From Rhodanobacter thiooxydans (GTDB lineage Bacteria > Pseudomonadota > Gammaproteobacteria > Xanthomonadales > Rhodanobacteraceae): DNA of 64,000 bases. How positions within the stretch are numbered: the first letter of the stretch is position 1; each line of letters starts with the position of its first letter. Positions 25,190 to 35,003 of this stretch are shown piece after piece. The translations under genes were made by a program, and so were the position numbers. The stretch is taken from positions 2,046,001 to 2,110,000 of the forward strand of contig NZ_CP127409.1 of assembly GCF_030291135.1 (NCBI RefSeq), given 5' to 3'. The notes under the pieces were generated by a model. The model searched no databases and was not told where the DNA came from. It saw only the letters and a program-made list of their open reading frames with translations.

Positions 25190-26485
25190 CTACGGCATCG
25201 CGCCTCGGCTCATCGGCGTGGGCGGCGTCGCCACGTTGACCAGCGGCGGCAGGCGGAACAGCCGCAGCGCGACCAGCAGACCGGCCAGCACCAGCAGGCC
25301 GACGAACAGCGCCACCCCGCTCCAGCCATGCGACGCGTAGAACAGCCCGCCGCTGGCGCCGGCGATGCTGGAACCCATGTAGTAGCAGAACAGGTAAACC
25401 GAGGCGGCCTGCGCCTTCGCCGCGCCGGCGCGCCGACCGACCCAGCTGCTGACGATGGAGTGGCCGCCGAAGAAGCCGAACGTGATCGCCACGATGCCCA
25501 GCATGATCAGTGGCAACGGCCGCGTCATGGTCAGCGCCACGCCGGCCAGCATCAGCGCGAACGCGGTCCACAACACCTTGCGCCGCCCGAGCTGGCCGGC
25601 CAGGTGGCCCATCCACGCCGAGCTGAATGTGCCGATCAGATAGATGCCGAAGATCAGCCCGACCACCGCCTGGCTCAGCTTGTACGGCGGCGCCATCAGC
25701 CGGTAGCCCAGGTAGTTGTAGACGGTGACGAACGCGCCGAGCAGCAGGAAACCCTCGACGAACAGCCACGGCAGGCCGCGGTCGCGGAACATGCCGGCGA
25801 AGCGCCCCAGCAGCGCGCGCCAGCGCAACGGCTGCGCCGTGAAATGCCGCGACGGCGGCAGCGCGCGCCAGAACACCAGTGCGGCCAGCACGCCGATCAC
25901 ACCGACCACCGCCACGCCGATGCGCCAGCCGAAGAAATCGGCCAGCACGCCGCTGATCAACCGCCCGCCCATGCCGCCGACCGCGCTGCCGCTGATGTAC
26001 AGGCCCATGCCCAGGCCGATCGACTCGGTGTCCATTTCCTCGCCGAGATAGGTCATCGCCACCGCCGGCAGGCCACTCAAGGTCAGTCCCAGCAAGGTGC
26101 GTACGGCCAGCAGCGCGGTCCAGTCCGGCATCACCGCGGTGACCAGCACCAGCAACGCCGAAGCCAGCAGCGAGGCCACCATCACCGGCTTGCGCCCCCA
26201 CGCGTCGGACACACCGCCGGCGAACAGCATCGCGAACGCGAGCACGCCGGTGGTCAGCGACAGCGACAGCGCCGCACCCGCCTCGCTGACCCCATAGTGC
26301 CGACTGAACTCCGGCATCAGCGGCTGCACGCAGTACAGCAGCCCGAACGTGGCGAAGCCGGCGGCGAACAGCGCCAGGTTGGTCTGCCGGAACGCCGGCG
26401 TCCCGTGGTGGATGTACGGCGCCAGCGCTTCGGCTTCCAATGGCCCTGCCGCTTCCGGCTCCGCGTCACGCTTCATTTCGCTCAC
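25190..26485 (-). CDS. MFS transporter (YnfM/AraJ-like exporter)
   Basis: A 431-residue major facilitator with twelve hydrophobic segments and a soluble 30-residue N-terminus. The MFS motif between helices 2 and 3 reads GGVSDAWGRKPVMV, and a second, half-repeat copy is GHLAGQLGRRKVLW. Overall similarity is to the YnfM and arabinose-efflux subfamily of drug:H+ antiporters. Substrate unknown. The start at 26485 is chosen for the family's usual charged N-terminus; it is divergent-free, being followed upstream by another exporter gene on the same strand 64 bp away. Confidence 0.85.
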   Translation of the reverse strand: MSEMKRDAEPEAAGPLEAEALAPYIHHGTPAFRQTNLALFAAGFATFGLLYCVQPLMPEFSRHYGVSEAGAALSLSLTTGVLAFAMLFAGGVSDAWGRKPVMVASLLASALLVLVTAVMPDWTALLAVRTLLGLTLSGLPAVAMTYLGEEMDTESIGLGMGLYISGSAVGGMGGRLISGVLADFFGWRIGVAVVGVIGVLAALVFWRALPPSRHFTAQPLRWRALLGRFAGMFRDRGLPWLFVEGFLLLGAFVTVYNYLGYRLMAPPYKLSQAVVGLIFGIYLIGTFSSAWMGHLAGQLGRRKVLWTAFALMLAGVALTMTRPLPLIMLGIVAITFGFFGGHSIVSSWVGRRAGAAKAQAASVYLFCYYMGSSIAGASGGLFYASHGWSGVALFVGLLVLAGLLVALRLFRLPPLVNVATPPTPMSRGAMP

Positions 26486-26549
26486 CCTGGTGGCTCAACC
26501 CGGCAAGGATAGAGCGAGACGGCCGAACGATGGATGACGCTCCCGCAGC

Positions 26550-27536
26550 TCAGGCGCTGCGGTCGCCACGCAGCGCGCGAACTTCCTCGTCGTGCCCCGC
26601 CGCGCCGCGCCCGCTGGACCAGCCGAACAGCGCGATGCCGACGACGATCGCCAGCGCGCCGATCGCGGCGTAGCCGTGCGGCCAGGCCTCGCCGAGGAAC
26701 CATGCGCCGAGCAGCGTGGCGAACAGCAGCTCGGCTGCCTGCATCGCCTCCACTGCGGCCAGTGCGGTAGGTTCGCTGCGCACCATGTCGGTGGCGCGGA
26801 AGAACAGGATCGTGGCGATGGTGCCCGAGGACAGCGCCACGCCAGCAGCCAGCAGCGCCTCACGCCACGTCGGCGGACCGATCGTGAACCACGCGACCAG
26901 CGCGAACACCAGCCACAGCGGCCAGCTGCACAAGGTCATGCCGAACACCCGCTGCACCGCGTTGAGCCGGCTGTCGCAATGTTCCAGGTGCAGCAGCAGC
27001 TTGCGGTTGCCCAGTGGATAGGCGAACGCGGACAACACCACCGCACCGATCGCCAGCCAGTCACCAGCGCGCAATTGCCCCTGCGCATGGCCCCATTGCA
27101 GTGCGAACACGCCGACCACGATCAGCGCACCGAGCGCCAGCGTGCGCCAGGCCAGCCGGCGCCGTTCGTCGCGATAGATCAGCGGCGCCAGCAGCGGCCC
27201 GGCCAGCACGGTGGTCTGGAAGCTGCCGGCGACCAGCCACGACGGCCCGCTGCTGGCCGCCCAGGTCAGCGGCACGCCGAACAGCACGAAACCCATGCTG
27301 CTCCACAGCAGCCACGGCCGGGCGTGCCGGCGCAGCTCGCGCGGCAGTTCGCCCAGCCCGCCCTGCAACGGCAGCACCATCGCCAGCAGCGGCAAGGTGA
27401 TCAGGTAGCGCAGGATCACCGCCCACGCCCAATGCCCGCCGCCGGCAACGATGCCGCGGTTGAGCACGTAGGTCAGCGTGAAAAACAGCGCCGAGCACAG
27501 CGCCAGTCCTGTCGCGGCAAGGGCATTCGTACGCAT
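26550..27536 (-). CDS. EamA/DMT family transporter (multidrug resistance efflux type)
   Basis: A 328-residue membrane protein with ten hydrophobic segments arranged as two EamA-type repeats, matching the 'EmrE-like multidrug resistance efflux' family (PF13536). Helix 1 is ALCSALFFTLTYVLNRGIVA, and the last helix AIGALAIVVGIALFGW is followed by a charged cytosolic tail. Substrate unknown. It is separated by 64 bp from the MFS gene and could be cotranscribed with it. Confidence 0.85.
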   Translation of the reverse strand: MRTNALAATGLALCSALFFTLTYVLNRGIVAGGGHWAWAVILRYLITLPLLAMVLPLQGGLGELPRELRRHARPWLLWSSMGFVLFGVPLTWAASSGPSWLVAGSFQTTVLAGPLLAPLIYRDERRRLAWRTLALGALIVVGVFALQWGHAQGQLRAGDWLAIGAVVLSAFAYPLGNRKLLLHLEHCDSRLNAVQRVFGMTLCSWPLWLVFALVAWFTIGPPTWREALLAAGVALSSGTIATILFFRATDMVRSEPTALAAVEAMQAAELLFATLLGAWFLGEAWPHGYAAIGALAIVVGIALFGWSSGRGAAGHDEEVRALRGDRSA

Positions 27537-27619
27537 GCGGCGCTATCGGGCAAAGGATCGAGTGTGGCAAATCGCGCCGCGCCGGCGAAGCATCCGGTCG
27601 CGACTGCATGAGCGCATGC

Positions 27620-27649
27620 GGAACGCCCGCCGTTGCCGGTGGGCGTTCC
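27620..27649 (-). terminator. Hairpin after the DoxX gene
   Basis: GGAACGCCC and GGGCGTTCC form a 9-bp perfect stem with a 12-base loop, 28 bases downstream of the DoxX stop on the minus strand. It has no strong U-run. It probably separates DoxX transcription from the transporter genes downstream. Confidence 0.5.
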
Positions 27650-27677
27650 GGTCAAGCGATGGCGGATGGAAAGCCGC

Positions 27678-28082
27678 TCAGTTCCAGCGGCCGTTGCTGC
27701 CGCCGAGGCTGTAACGGCCGGCGCCGAGCAGCATGATCGCCAATGCGGTGCCGAGGAACATGCCCTGCAGTTCCAGCGCCCAGCCGCCGGTATCGGCCAG
27801 CGTGGCGAGCTGGCCCATATGCACCAGCCCGATCGCCACCAGCATGTTGATCACGATGATCAGCCCGCCTACCCGCGTCCAGTACCCGGCCAGCAGCAGC
27901 AGCGGCGCCACCACCTCGCCCACGTACACCCCATAGGCGATGAACGACGGCAGGCCGGCACCGGTCACCACGCCGATGATGTAGCCAGGCCCGTGCATCA
28001 GCTTGGACACCCCATGGAACAGGATCAGCACACCCAGTACGACGCGAAGCACCAACTTGCCCAGATCGGTGGAACCTTGCAT
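27678..28082 (-). CDS. DoxX family membrane protein
   Basis: A 134-residue four-helix membrane protein. The first helix LVLRVVLGVLILFHGVSKLM and the loop that follows are the DoxX signature; the remaining three helices (PLLLLAGYWTRVGGLIIVIN, the region around LVAIGLVHMGQ, and GTALAIMLLGAGRYSL) match the family in order and length. DoxX proteins are variously linked to thiosulfate oxidation, redox stress and surfactant resistance; none of these is indicated by neighbours. GGGGGAG precedes the ATG by 6 bases. Confidence 0.85.
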   Translation of the reverse strand: MQGSTDLGKLVLRVVLGVLILFHGVSKLMHGPGYIIGVVTGAGLPSFIAYGVYVGEVVAPLLLLAGYWTRVGGLIIVINMLVAIGLVHMGQLATLADTGGWALELQGMFLGTALAIMLLGAGRYSLGGSNGRWN

Positions 28083-28234
28083 GGCAACTCCCCCTTGACT
28101 GACTCGTTGAGAAAATCAGACACCCCTTCGACACGCTGACTGTCGCCGTGGAAGTCCACTGGCGGGCGATGCCTCTGGCAGGAAACCGTGAAGGGTCACC
28201 TGCCAGCAGGCTCCCGCAGATGAACCGGCGTGGA

Positions 28235-29599
28235 TCAACGCAGCCGTGATACTACACCGCGATAACGCGCCGCGATGCGCTCCTCGTCGCGATGGCGGAA
28301 ACCGCGCACCTGCCAGCGCCCGCCGACCATCACGTCGCGCACCAGCGGCGTGTTGCCGGCGAACAGGAAGCTGTCCAGCAGCGAACGCGCATCGCGCGCG
28401 GCGAGCAGCGGCGAGCTGTCGTCCAGCACGATGAGATCGGCGCGCGCGCCCTCGCACAGTTCGCCGACCGGTCGGCCCGAAGCCTGGGCGCCGCCACGCA
28501 GCGCGGCGCGCCACAGCGTCTCGCCCACGCTGTCGCCCTCGTGCCGCGCGGCGATGTTGCGGTGGCGGGTCGAAAGGCGCTGGCCGTATTCCAGCCAGCG
28601 CAGTTCCTCCACCGGCGAGATCGAGATGTGCGAGTCCGAGCCGATGCCAAGCGTGCCGCCGGCGTCCAGGTAATCGGCCAGCGGGAACAGGCCGTCGCCC
28701 AGGTTCGCCTCGGTGGTCGGGCACAACCCGGCCACGGCGCCGCTGCGCGCCAGCTGCGCGGTCTCCGCCGCGGTCAGGTGGGTGGCGTGCACCAGGCACC
28801 AGCGTGGGTCGACCGCGGCATGCTCGAACAGCCATTCCAGCGGCCGCGCGCCGCGGGTGGCCAGGCAGTCCTGTACCTCGCCGACCTGCTCGGCGATGTG
28901 CAGGTGGATCGGCCCGCTGGCCGCCAGCTCGCTGGCCAGCACCTCGCGCAACGCCGGCTCCGGCACCGCGCGCAGCGAGTGCAGCGCGATGCCCACGCTG
29001 ACGTCTTCGTTCTGCTGCCGGCGCAGCGTCTCCAGCAGGCGCAGCCAGGCCTCCACGGCATGGCCGAAGCGGCGCTGGCGCGCACTCAGCGCACGACCGT
29101 CGAAGCCACCGCTGATGTACAGCACGGGCAGCAGGGTCAGGCCGATGCCGGCCTCGCGCGCCGCCTCGATCAGTGCCAGCGACATCGCCTCAGGCTGCGC
29201 GTACGGCATGCCATCCGGCTGGTGGTGCAGGTAGTGGAACTCGCAGACGCTGGTGTAGCCGGCCTTGAGCATCTCCACGTAGAGCTGGGCGGCGATCGCC
29301 TGCAGTTCGTCCGGACCGATCGTGGCGGCGAACGCGTACATCGTCTCGCGCCAGCTCCAGAAGCTGTCGTCGGCCTTCCCCCGCCGCTCGGCCAGCCCGG
29401 CCATCGCGCGCTGGAACGCATGCGAGTGCAGGTTCGGCATGCCCGGCAACACCCAGCGGCCCAGCGGCTTGGCGGTCGTGTCCGCCGGCGCCAGCAGGTG
29501 CCCGTCGGCAGCCACGCCCAGCGTCGCGCCGGCCTGCCAGCCGCCTGCCCGCCACAGCTGATCGGCCTTGAAGTGGGCAATGGCAGTGCTGTCACTCAT
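28235..29599 (-). CDS. hutF: Formimidoylglutamate deiminase
   Basis: A 454-residue amidohydrolase that deiminates N-formimidoyl-L-glutamate to N-formyl-glutamate, the branch of histidine catabolism that needs HutG deformylase rather than HutH-U-I-glutamate formiminotransferase. Metal-binding PNLHSHAFQRAMAG (about 53-66), HLHIAEQ in the barrel, LVHATHL and GSDSHISISPVEELRWLEYG are all present; the last is typical of HutF. The ATG at 29599 is chosen because similarity starts there; upstream in-frame codons overlap the divergent gene region. No hutG is visible in the window. Confidence 0.92.
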   Translation of the reverse strand: MSDSTAIAHFKADQLWRAGGWQAGATLGVAADGHLLAPADTTAKPLGRWVLPGMPNLHSHAFQRAMAGLAERRGKADDSFWSWRETMYAFAATIGPDELQAIAAQLYVEMLKAGYTSVCEFHYLHHQPDGMPYAQPEAMSLALIEAAREAGIGLTLLPVLYISGGFDGRALSARQRRFGHAVEAWLRLLETLRRQQNEDVSVGIALHSLRAVPEPALREVLASELAASGPIHLHIAEQVGEVQDCLATRGARPLEWLFEHAAVDPRWCLVHATHLTAAETAQLARSGAVAGLCPTTEANLGDGLFPLADYLDAGGTLGIGSDSHISISPVEELRWLEYGQRLSTRHRNIAARHEGDSVGETLWRAALRGGAQASGRPVGELCEGARADLIVLDDSSPLLAARDARSLLDSFLFAGNTPLVRDVMVGGRWQVRGFRHRDEERIAARYRGVVSRLR

Positions 29600-29693
29600 T
29601 GGTCTGGCTCCCGTGCGCGATGCCGCGCAGTGTAACCGGCCCGGTGAAACCGCTTTCACCTGCCCTCACCGCCGGGCCGGGCATAATCGCCCG

Positions 29694-31253
29694 ATGGCCC
29701 GAAAAACCAGCGAAAACACCCCGAAACTGCGGCTGCGCCAGGCCACCCCGGCCGACGTGCCGGCCTTGGTCGAACTCACCGCGCGCGTCTACACGCCCGA
29801 GTGGGGCCACTCCGCCGAGATGCTGCGCTCGCAGCAGACGCACTTCCCGGAAGGTCAGTTCGTGGTCGAGTACGAAGGTGCGATCGCGGGCTACTGCGCC
29901 ACCTTCCGCATTGACGAGGCCACCGCGCTCGGCGCCCACACCTGGATGCAGGTCACCGGCGGCGGCATGGGCTCGCGGCACAAGCCGGACGGCAACTGGC
30001 TGTACGGCATGGAAGTCGTGGTGCACCCGGACTACCGCGGCATGCGCATCGGCCAGCGGCTGTACCGGGCGCGCAAGCGCCTGTGCATGGATCTCAAGCT
30101 GCGCGGCATCGTGTTCGGCGGGCGCATCCCGGGGCTGGCGCGGAACATCCAGCGCTATGGCAGCGCCGAGGCCTACGTGCAGGCGGTGGTGGAAGGCAAG
30201 CGCCGCGACCAGACGCTGAGCTTCCAGCTGGCCAACGATTTCGAGGTAATCGGTGTGTTACGCGCCTACGTGCCTTCCGACCATGAATCGCTGGGCTATG
30301 CCGTGCACCTGGTCTGGCGCAACCCGCAACTGCTCGACCAGCCCGACATCCCGCCGATCACCTCGGCGCGGCTGCTGCCCGATTCGGTGCGGGTGGCTTC
30401 GGTGCAGTACCAGCAGCGGCGGATCGCCTCGTTCGAGGAATTCGCCACCCAGGTCGAGTACTTCACCGACATCGCCGCCGACTACGGCGCCGACTTCGTC
30501 ACCTTCCCCGAACTGATCACGCTGCAGCTGCTGTCGATCGAGAACACCGAGCTGTCGCCGGTGGAGTCGATCCGCAAGCTCAGCCACTACACGCCACAGG
30601 TGAAGGAGCTGTTCAGCCGTCTGGCCGTCCATTACAACATCAACATCATCGCCGGCACCCATCCGACCGAGCAGGCCAACGGCGACATCCACAACGTCTG
30701 CTACGTGTGCCTGCGCGACGGCTCGCTGCACGAGCGCGAGAAGCTTCACCCCACGCCGAGCGAGCGCAACGTGTGGAACATCGCCGGCGGCGACAGCGCG
30801 GCCACCGTGCAGACCGACTGCGGCCCGATCGGGGTGATGATCTGCTACGACGCGGAGTTTCCCGAGGTGGCGCGCTACCTCACCGACCAGGGCGCGCTGA
30901 TCCTGTTCGTGCCGTTCTGCACCGACGTGCGCGAAGGCTACCTGCGCGTGCGCTACTGCGCGCAGGCGCGGGCGATCGAGAACCAGTGCTACGTGGTGAT
31001 GTCGGGCAACGTGGGCAACCTGCCGGGGGTGAACAACTTCGACATCCAGTACGGCCAGAGCTGCATCCTCACGCCGAGCGACTTCCCGTTCGCGCGCGAC
31101 GGCATCGCCGCTGACTCCACCCCGAACATCGAGACCGTGCTGTTCGCCGACCTGCGCCTGGAAAGCCTGGCTCGCGCACGCAACGCCGGCGCGGTGACCA
31201 ACCTCAAGGATCGCCGCTTCGACCTGTACGAGACGCGCTGGCGGCCGCACTGA
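29694..31253 (+). CDS. Bifunctional GNAT acetyltransferase / carbon-nitrogen hydrolase
   Basis: A 519-residue fusion. Residues about 11-210 form a GNAT domain with acetyl-CoA motif VHPDYRGMRIGQRLYRARK (110-128). Residues about 232-510 form a nitrilase-superfamily domain with the full catalytic triad: Glu273 (FPEL), Lys350 (EKLHPTPSE) and Cys384 (ICYDAEFPE). Such fusions are a conserved bacterial family, but the reaction is not established; an amidase acting on a product of the acetyltransferase half, or the reverse, is the natural reading. The start at 29694 lies just after a likely -10-like CATAAT. It is divergent from hutF. Confidence 0.9.
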   Translation: MARKTSENTPKLRLRQATPADVPALVELTARVYTPEWGHSAEMLRSQQTHFPEGQFVVEYEGAIAGYCATFRIDEATALGAHTWMQVTGGGMGSRHKPDGNWLYGMEVVVHPDYRGMRIGQRLYRARKRLCMDLKLRGIVFGGRIPGLARNIQRYGSAEAYVQAVVEGKRRDQTLSFQLANDFEVIGVLRAYVPSDHESLGYAVHLVWRNPQLLDQPDIPPITSARLLPDSVRVASVQYQQRRIASFEEFATQVEYFTDIAADYGADFVTFPELITLQLLSIENTELSPVESIRKLSHYTPQVKELFSRLAVHYNINIIAGTHPTEQANGDIHNVCYVCLRDGSLHEREKLHPTPSERNVWNIAGGDSAATVQTDCGPIGVMICYDAEFPEVARYLTDQGALILFVPFCTDVREGYLRVRYCAQARAIENQCYVVMSGNVGNLPGVNNFDIQYGQSCILTPSDFPFARDGIAADSTPNIETVLFADLRLESLARARNAGAVTNLKDRRFDLYETRWRPH

Positions 31254-31323
31254 ACGCACGCCTCCGGTTCGCAGGGCGGGCACTGCCAGATACCATCCGC
31301 AGCGAGTCTGCGATAATCGCAAG

Positions 31324-32778
31324 ATGCCCGAGTCGCCCGACCCCGTATCGAAATCGTCCAATCCGCGCCTGCAGGCGCTGCTAGGGCACGAGTTCTTCGC
31401 GCCACACCACTGGAAACGCCGGCTGGTGCTGTGGTCCGGCGCGGTGCTGGTGGCGCTGGCGGCGATCCTGTTCGCCAAGGCCAGCACCTGGTCCTACCAC
31501 CTGTTCCTGCGCGTCCTCGGCCACGGCAGCTGGATCCCGCTGATCCTCACCCCGCTGGTGTTCGGCCTGCTCGCCTGGGCCACCGAAGGACGCCTGCGCG
31601 CCACCCGCGGCAGCGGCATCCCGCAGGTGATCGCCACGCTGCACGTGGAGGACGCCGGTTTTCGCGCGCGCATGCTGGCGCTGCCGATCGCCGCCGGCAA
31701 GATGGTGATGACCCTGCTCGCGCTGGCGGTGGGCGCCTCGATCGGCCGCGAGGGGCCGACCGTGCACGTCAGCGCGGGTCTGTTCCACGCGTTGGGCCGG
31801 CGCTTCGGCTTCACCGATCCCAAGGCCGCCTCGCGCTTCATCCTGGCCGGCGGCGCCGCCGGCATCGCGGCGGCGTTCAACACGCCGCTGGCCGGCGTGG
31901 TGTTCGCGATCGAGGAACTGGCCGGTACCTTCGAGCACCGCTTCAGCGGCCTGCTGCTGACCGCGGTGATCATCGGCGGCGTGGTTTCGCTGGGCATTAT
32001 GGGCAACTACTCGTACTTCGGCGAAGTCGAGGCCAGCCTGCCGCTGGGCCACGCCTGGCTCGCGGTGCTGCTGACTGGCGTGGTCTGCGGCCTGCTCGGC
32101 GGGCTGTTCGCGCGGCTGATCCTGCTCAGCCGGCACGGTCCGCTGGCGCAGGTCGGCCGCCTGCGTGCGCGCTGGCCGGTGTGGTTCGCCGTGGGTTGCG
32201 GCCTGGCGCTGGCGCTGCTCGGCGTGTGCACTCACGGCAGCGTCTACGGCACCGGCTACGACCAGGCCCGCGCGATCGTGCAGGGGGCGGCCAGCATGCC
32301 GGACCAGGGTTTCGGCATCGCCAAGCTCGTCGCCAACGTGGTCTCGTACTGGGCCGGCATCCCCGGCGGCATCTTCTCGCCGGCGCTGGCGGTCGGCGCC
32401 GGGCTGGGCCAGAACATCGCGCACTTCCTGCCCGGCGCACCCGCCGCGGCGGTGGTCCTGCTGGGCATGAGCGCCTACCTGGCCGGCGTCACCGGCGCGC
32501 CGCTGACCTCGGCGGTGATCGCGATGGAACTGACCGACAACCAGGACATGGTGATCCCGATCATGGCCGCCTGCCTGCTGGCGCGTGCCGCGTCGTCGCT
32601 GTTCTGCCCCACGCCGGTGTATCGCGATTTCGCCGAGCGCATGGTGCGCGACTTCGAGCAGCAACAGGCCACGCCCGCCGACCAGGCGTCCGCCGAGGCG
32701 CTGCCCGCCGCCGGCGAAACCAGCGCCTACACCGAACCTGCCGCGCCGGCGGACCGGGCACGCTCCAGCCAGCCATGA
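31324..32778 (+). CDS. ClC family H+/Cl- exchanger
   Basis: A 484-residue ClC protein with the chloride-filter motifs GSGIP (96-100), GREGP (141-145, gating Glu143) and GGIFSP near 345. Glu198 in FAIEEL aligns with the internal proton glutamate of the Escherichia coli exchanger, so this should be an antiporter rather than a channel. No C-terminal CBS domains; the last 50 residues are hydrophilic and Ala/Pro-rich. hutI starts 15 bp after its stop on the same strand, suggesting a shared transcript although the functions are unrelated. Confidence 0.92.
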   Translation: MPESPDPVSKSSNPRLQALLGHEFFAPHHWKRRLVLWSGAVLVALAAILFAKASTWSYHLFLRVLGHGSWIPLILTPLVFGLLAWATEGRLRATRGSGIPQVIATLHVEDAGFRARMLALPIAAGKMVMTLLALAVGASIGREGPTVHVSAGLFHALGRRFGFTDPKAASRFILAGGAAGIAAAFNTPLAGVVFAIEELAGTFEHRFSGLLLTAVIIGGVVSLGIMGNYSYFGEVEASLPLGHAWLAVLLTGVVCGLLGGLFARLILLSRHGPLAQVGRLRARWPVWFAVGCGLALALLGVCTHGSVYGTGYDQARAIVQGAASMPDQGFGIAKLVANVVSYWAGIPGGIFSPALAVGAGLGQNIAHFLPGAPAAAVVLLGMSAYLAGVTGAPLTSAVIAMELTDNQDMVIPIMAACLLARAASSLFCPTPVYRDFAERMVRDFEQQQATPADQASAEALPAAGETSAYTEPAAPADRARSSQP

Positions 32779-32793
32779 CGGAAGAATGAAGCA

Positions 32794-34056
32794 ATGACCG
32801 AACCCCGCTGGGACCGCCTGCTGCTGAACGCCACGCTGGCCACGTTTGCCGGCGACGAACCCTATGGCCTGATCGCGCACGGCGCGATCGCGCTGCACCA
32901 CGGCCGCATCGCCTGGGTCGGCCGGCAGGACGAACTGCCGGAGGCTCCGGCCAGTCTCGCCGCCACGGTGGAGTCGCTGGACGGCGCCCTGGTCACGCCG
33001 GGGCTGGTCGACTGCCACACCCATCTGGTGTTCGGCGGCGACCGCGCGCACGAGTTCGAGCTGCGCCTCAACGGCGCCAGCTACGAGGAGATCGCCCGCG
33101 CCGGCGGCGGCATCGTCTCCAGCGTCAACGCCACCCGCGCCGCCAGCGAGGAACAGCTGTTCGCGCAATCGCTGCCGCGCGCCCGGGCGTTGCTGGCCGA
33201 CGGCGTGACCACGCTGGAGATCAAGTCCGGCTACGGGCTGGATCTCGACAGCGAACGCCGCATGCTGCGGGTGGCGCGACGGCTCGGCCGCGAGTTGGGC
33301 ATCGGCGTACGCACCAGCTTCCTCGGCCTGCATGCACTGCCGCCGGAATACTGCGACCGGCGCGACGACTATGTGGCGCTGGTCTGCGACGACATGCTGC
33401 CCGCGCTGGCCGCCGAAAAACTCGTCGATGCGGTCGATGCGTTCTGCGAAGGCATCGGCTTCAGCCGCGAGGAAACCCGCCGCGTGTTCGAACGCGCAAG
33501 GCAGCTCGGCCTGCCGGTGAAATTGCACGCCGAGCAGTTGTCCGACCTCGGCGGCGCCGCGCTGGTCGCCGAGTACGGCGGCCTTTCCGCCGACCACCTG
33601 GAGCACCTGAGCGAAGCCGGCATCGCGGCGATGGCCGCGGTCGGCACCGTCGCGGTACTGCTGCCCGGCGCGTTCTACGCGCTGCGCGAAACGCAGCTGC
33701 CGCCGATTGCGGCGCTGCGCGAACACCGCGTGCCGATCGCCGTCGCCACCGACTGCAATCCCGGCACCTCGCCACTGCTGTCGTTGCGGCTGGCTGCCGG
33801 AATGGCCTGCACCTTGTTCCGGCTGACACCGGAGGAAGCGCTGCGCGGAGTGACCGTGAACGCCGCGCGCGCGCTTGGCCTCGACGACCGCGGCACGCTG
33901 GCGGTTGGCCAGCGCGCCGACCTGGTGGTGTGGAACGCGCGCCAGCCGGCCGAACTGTGCTACTGGATCGGTGGAAACCTGGCCCGCAGGGTCTACGTGG
34001 CGGGCGAACCGGTTTCGCGGCGCAAACCGTCCAGGCGCTCGCCCAGCGCCTCGTAA
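32794..34056 (+). CDS. hutI: Imidazolonepropionase
   Basis: A 420-residue amidohydrolase, third enzyme of histidine degradation, opening the imidazolone ring to give formimidoylglutamate. Metal-binding [12 protein letters not shown] (about 71-82), [24 protein letters not shown] and [13 protein letters not shown] are the HutI signatures in order. The C-terminus ([16 protein letters not shown]) is longer and more basic than usual because the gene runs 64 bp into the convergent lpxK gene. It follows the ClC gene by 15 bp and is far from hutU. Confidence 0.93.
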   Translation: MTEPRWDRLLLNATLATFAGDEPYGLIAHGAIALHHGRIAWVGRQDELPEAPASLAATVESLDGALVTPGLVDCHTHLVFGGDRAHEFELRLNGASYEEIARAGGGIVSSVNATRAASEEQLFAQSLPRARALLADGVTTLEIKSGYGLDLDSERRMLRVARRLGRELGIGVRTSFLGLHALPPEYCDRRDDYVALVCDDMLPALAAEKLVDAVDAFCEGIGFSREETRRVFERARQLGLPVKLHAEQLSDLGGAALVAEYGGLSADHLEHLSEAGIAAMAAVGTVAVLLPGAFYALRETQLPPIAALREHRVPIAVATDCNPGTSPLLSLRLAAGMACTLFRLTPEEALRGVTVNAARALGLDDRGTLAVGQRADLVVWNARQPAELCYWIGGNLARRVYVAGEPVSRRKPSRRSPSAS

Positions 34057-34994
34057 AACGCCGCCGGCAAGTACGCCTGCACCGGCACCCGCCACCAGCC
34101 TGGCCGGGCGAAACGCCGGCATTTGACCGCGTCCTTGTCGGTCATCAGCAACGGCAGGCCATCGGCGAAATCCAGGTCGGTCGGCATGAAACCATGATGA
34201 TCGGCGAAGGCATGCTCGATCACCTCGATGCCAGCGGCGCGCAGGCTGTCGAAGAAACGCCGCGGGTTGCCGATCGCCGCCACTGCATGGACACGCTGTC
34301 CGCTGAAACCGGCCAGTGCCTGCGTGCGGCCGTCGTCCAGCGCGATCACGTCGCCGCCGCGCAGTTGCATCGGGTACTCGCCCGGCTCGGCCACGCCGCC
34401 ATTGCAGACGCGCAGGTCGACGCGCTGCAAACGGCTCAACGGTTCGCGCAATGGCCCGGCCGGCAGCAGCCGACGGTTGCCAAAGCGGCGGGTGCCGTCG
34501 ATCACGCAGATTTCCACGTCGCGCGCCAGGCGATAGTGCTGCAGGCCGTCGTCGGCGACCAGCACATCGCAGCCGGCGTCCAGCAGCAGTCGTGCCGCCG
34601 CCGGCCGGTCGTGCCCTACCGCCACCGGCACGCCGCTGGCGTGGATCAGACAGGGTTCGTCGCCGACCTGTGCCGGGTCCGGCGCGTCGCCGAGCAACAG
34701 CGGTTCACGCTGGCTACCGCCGTAGCCGCGGCTGACCACGCCAGGCCGGTAACCGCGTGCACGCAGGGCACCGGCCAGCGCGATCGTCAGCGGCGTCTTG
34801 CCGGTGCCGCCGACGCTGAGGTTACCGATCACCACCACTGGCGCAGGCAAGCGCACGCTGCGCAGGATGCCGCTACGGTAGAGGCCACCGCGCAGACGGG
34901 TCACGACGCCATAAAGCGCTGCCAGCGGTGGCGCCCACCACGGTACCCGGCCGTTGCCGTACCAGGCTGATTCGAGCGTGTCGATCAGCGCCAC
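33993..34994 (-). CDS. lpxK: Tetraacyldisaccharide 4'-kinase
   Basis: A 333-residue lipid A kinase that phosphorylates the 4' position of the disaccharide-1-phosphate precursor at the inner membrane. The N-terminus has the membrane-associated amphipathic region, then the P-loop [20 protein letters not shown] (about 54-73), the SRGYGG motif near 93 and [12 protein letters not shown] around 148-159. It is the last gene of the comEC-exbB-exbD-msbA-lpxK run and starts 9 bp after msbA. Its 3' end overlaps hutI by 64 bp in convergent orientation. Confidence 0.95.
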   Translation of the reverse strand: MALIDTLESAWYGNGRVPWWAPPLAALYGVVTRLRGGLYRSGILRSVRLPAPVVVIGNLSVGGTGKTPLTIALAGALRARGYRPGVVSRGYGGSQREPLLLGDAPDPAQVGDEPCLIHASGVPVAVGHDRPAAARLLLDAGCDVLVADDGLQHYRLARDVEICVIDGTRRFGNRRLLPAGPLREPLSRLQRVDLRVCNGGVAEPGEYPMQLRGGDVIALDDGRTQALAGFSGQRVHAVAAIGNPRRFFDSLRAAGIEVIEHAFADHHGFMPTDLDFADGLPLLMTDKDAVKCRRFARPGWWRVPVQAYLPAAFYEALGERLDGLRRETGSPAT

Positions 34995-35003
34995 GGGCGG
35001 CCC

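Noticed and set aside
31381-34122. A 913-codon open frame on the minus strand opposite the ClC and hutI genes.
   Set aside because: It is antisense to two well-conserved genes, has a low-complexity His/Gln/Arg-rich product and arises from high GC at third positions.
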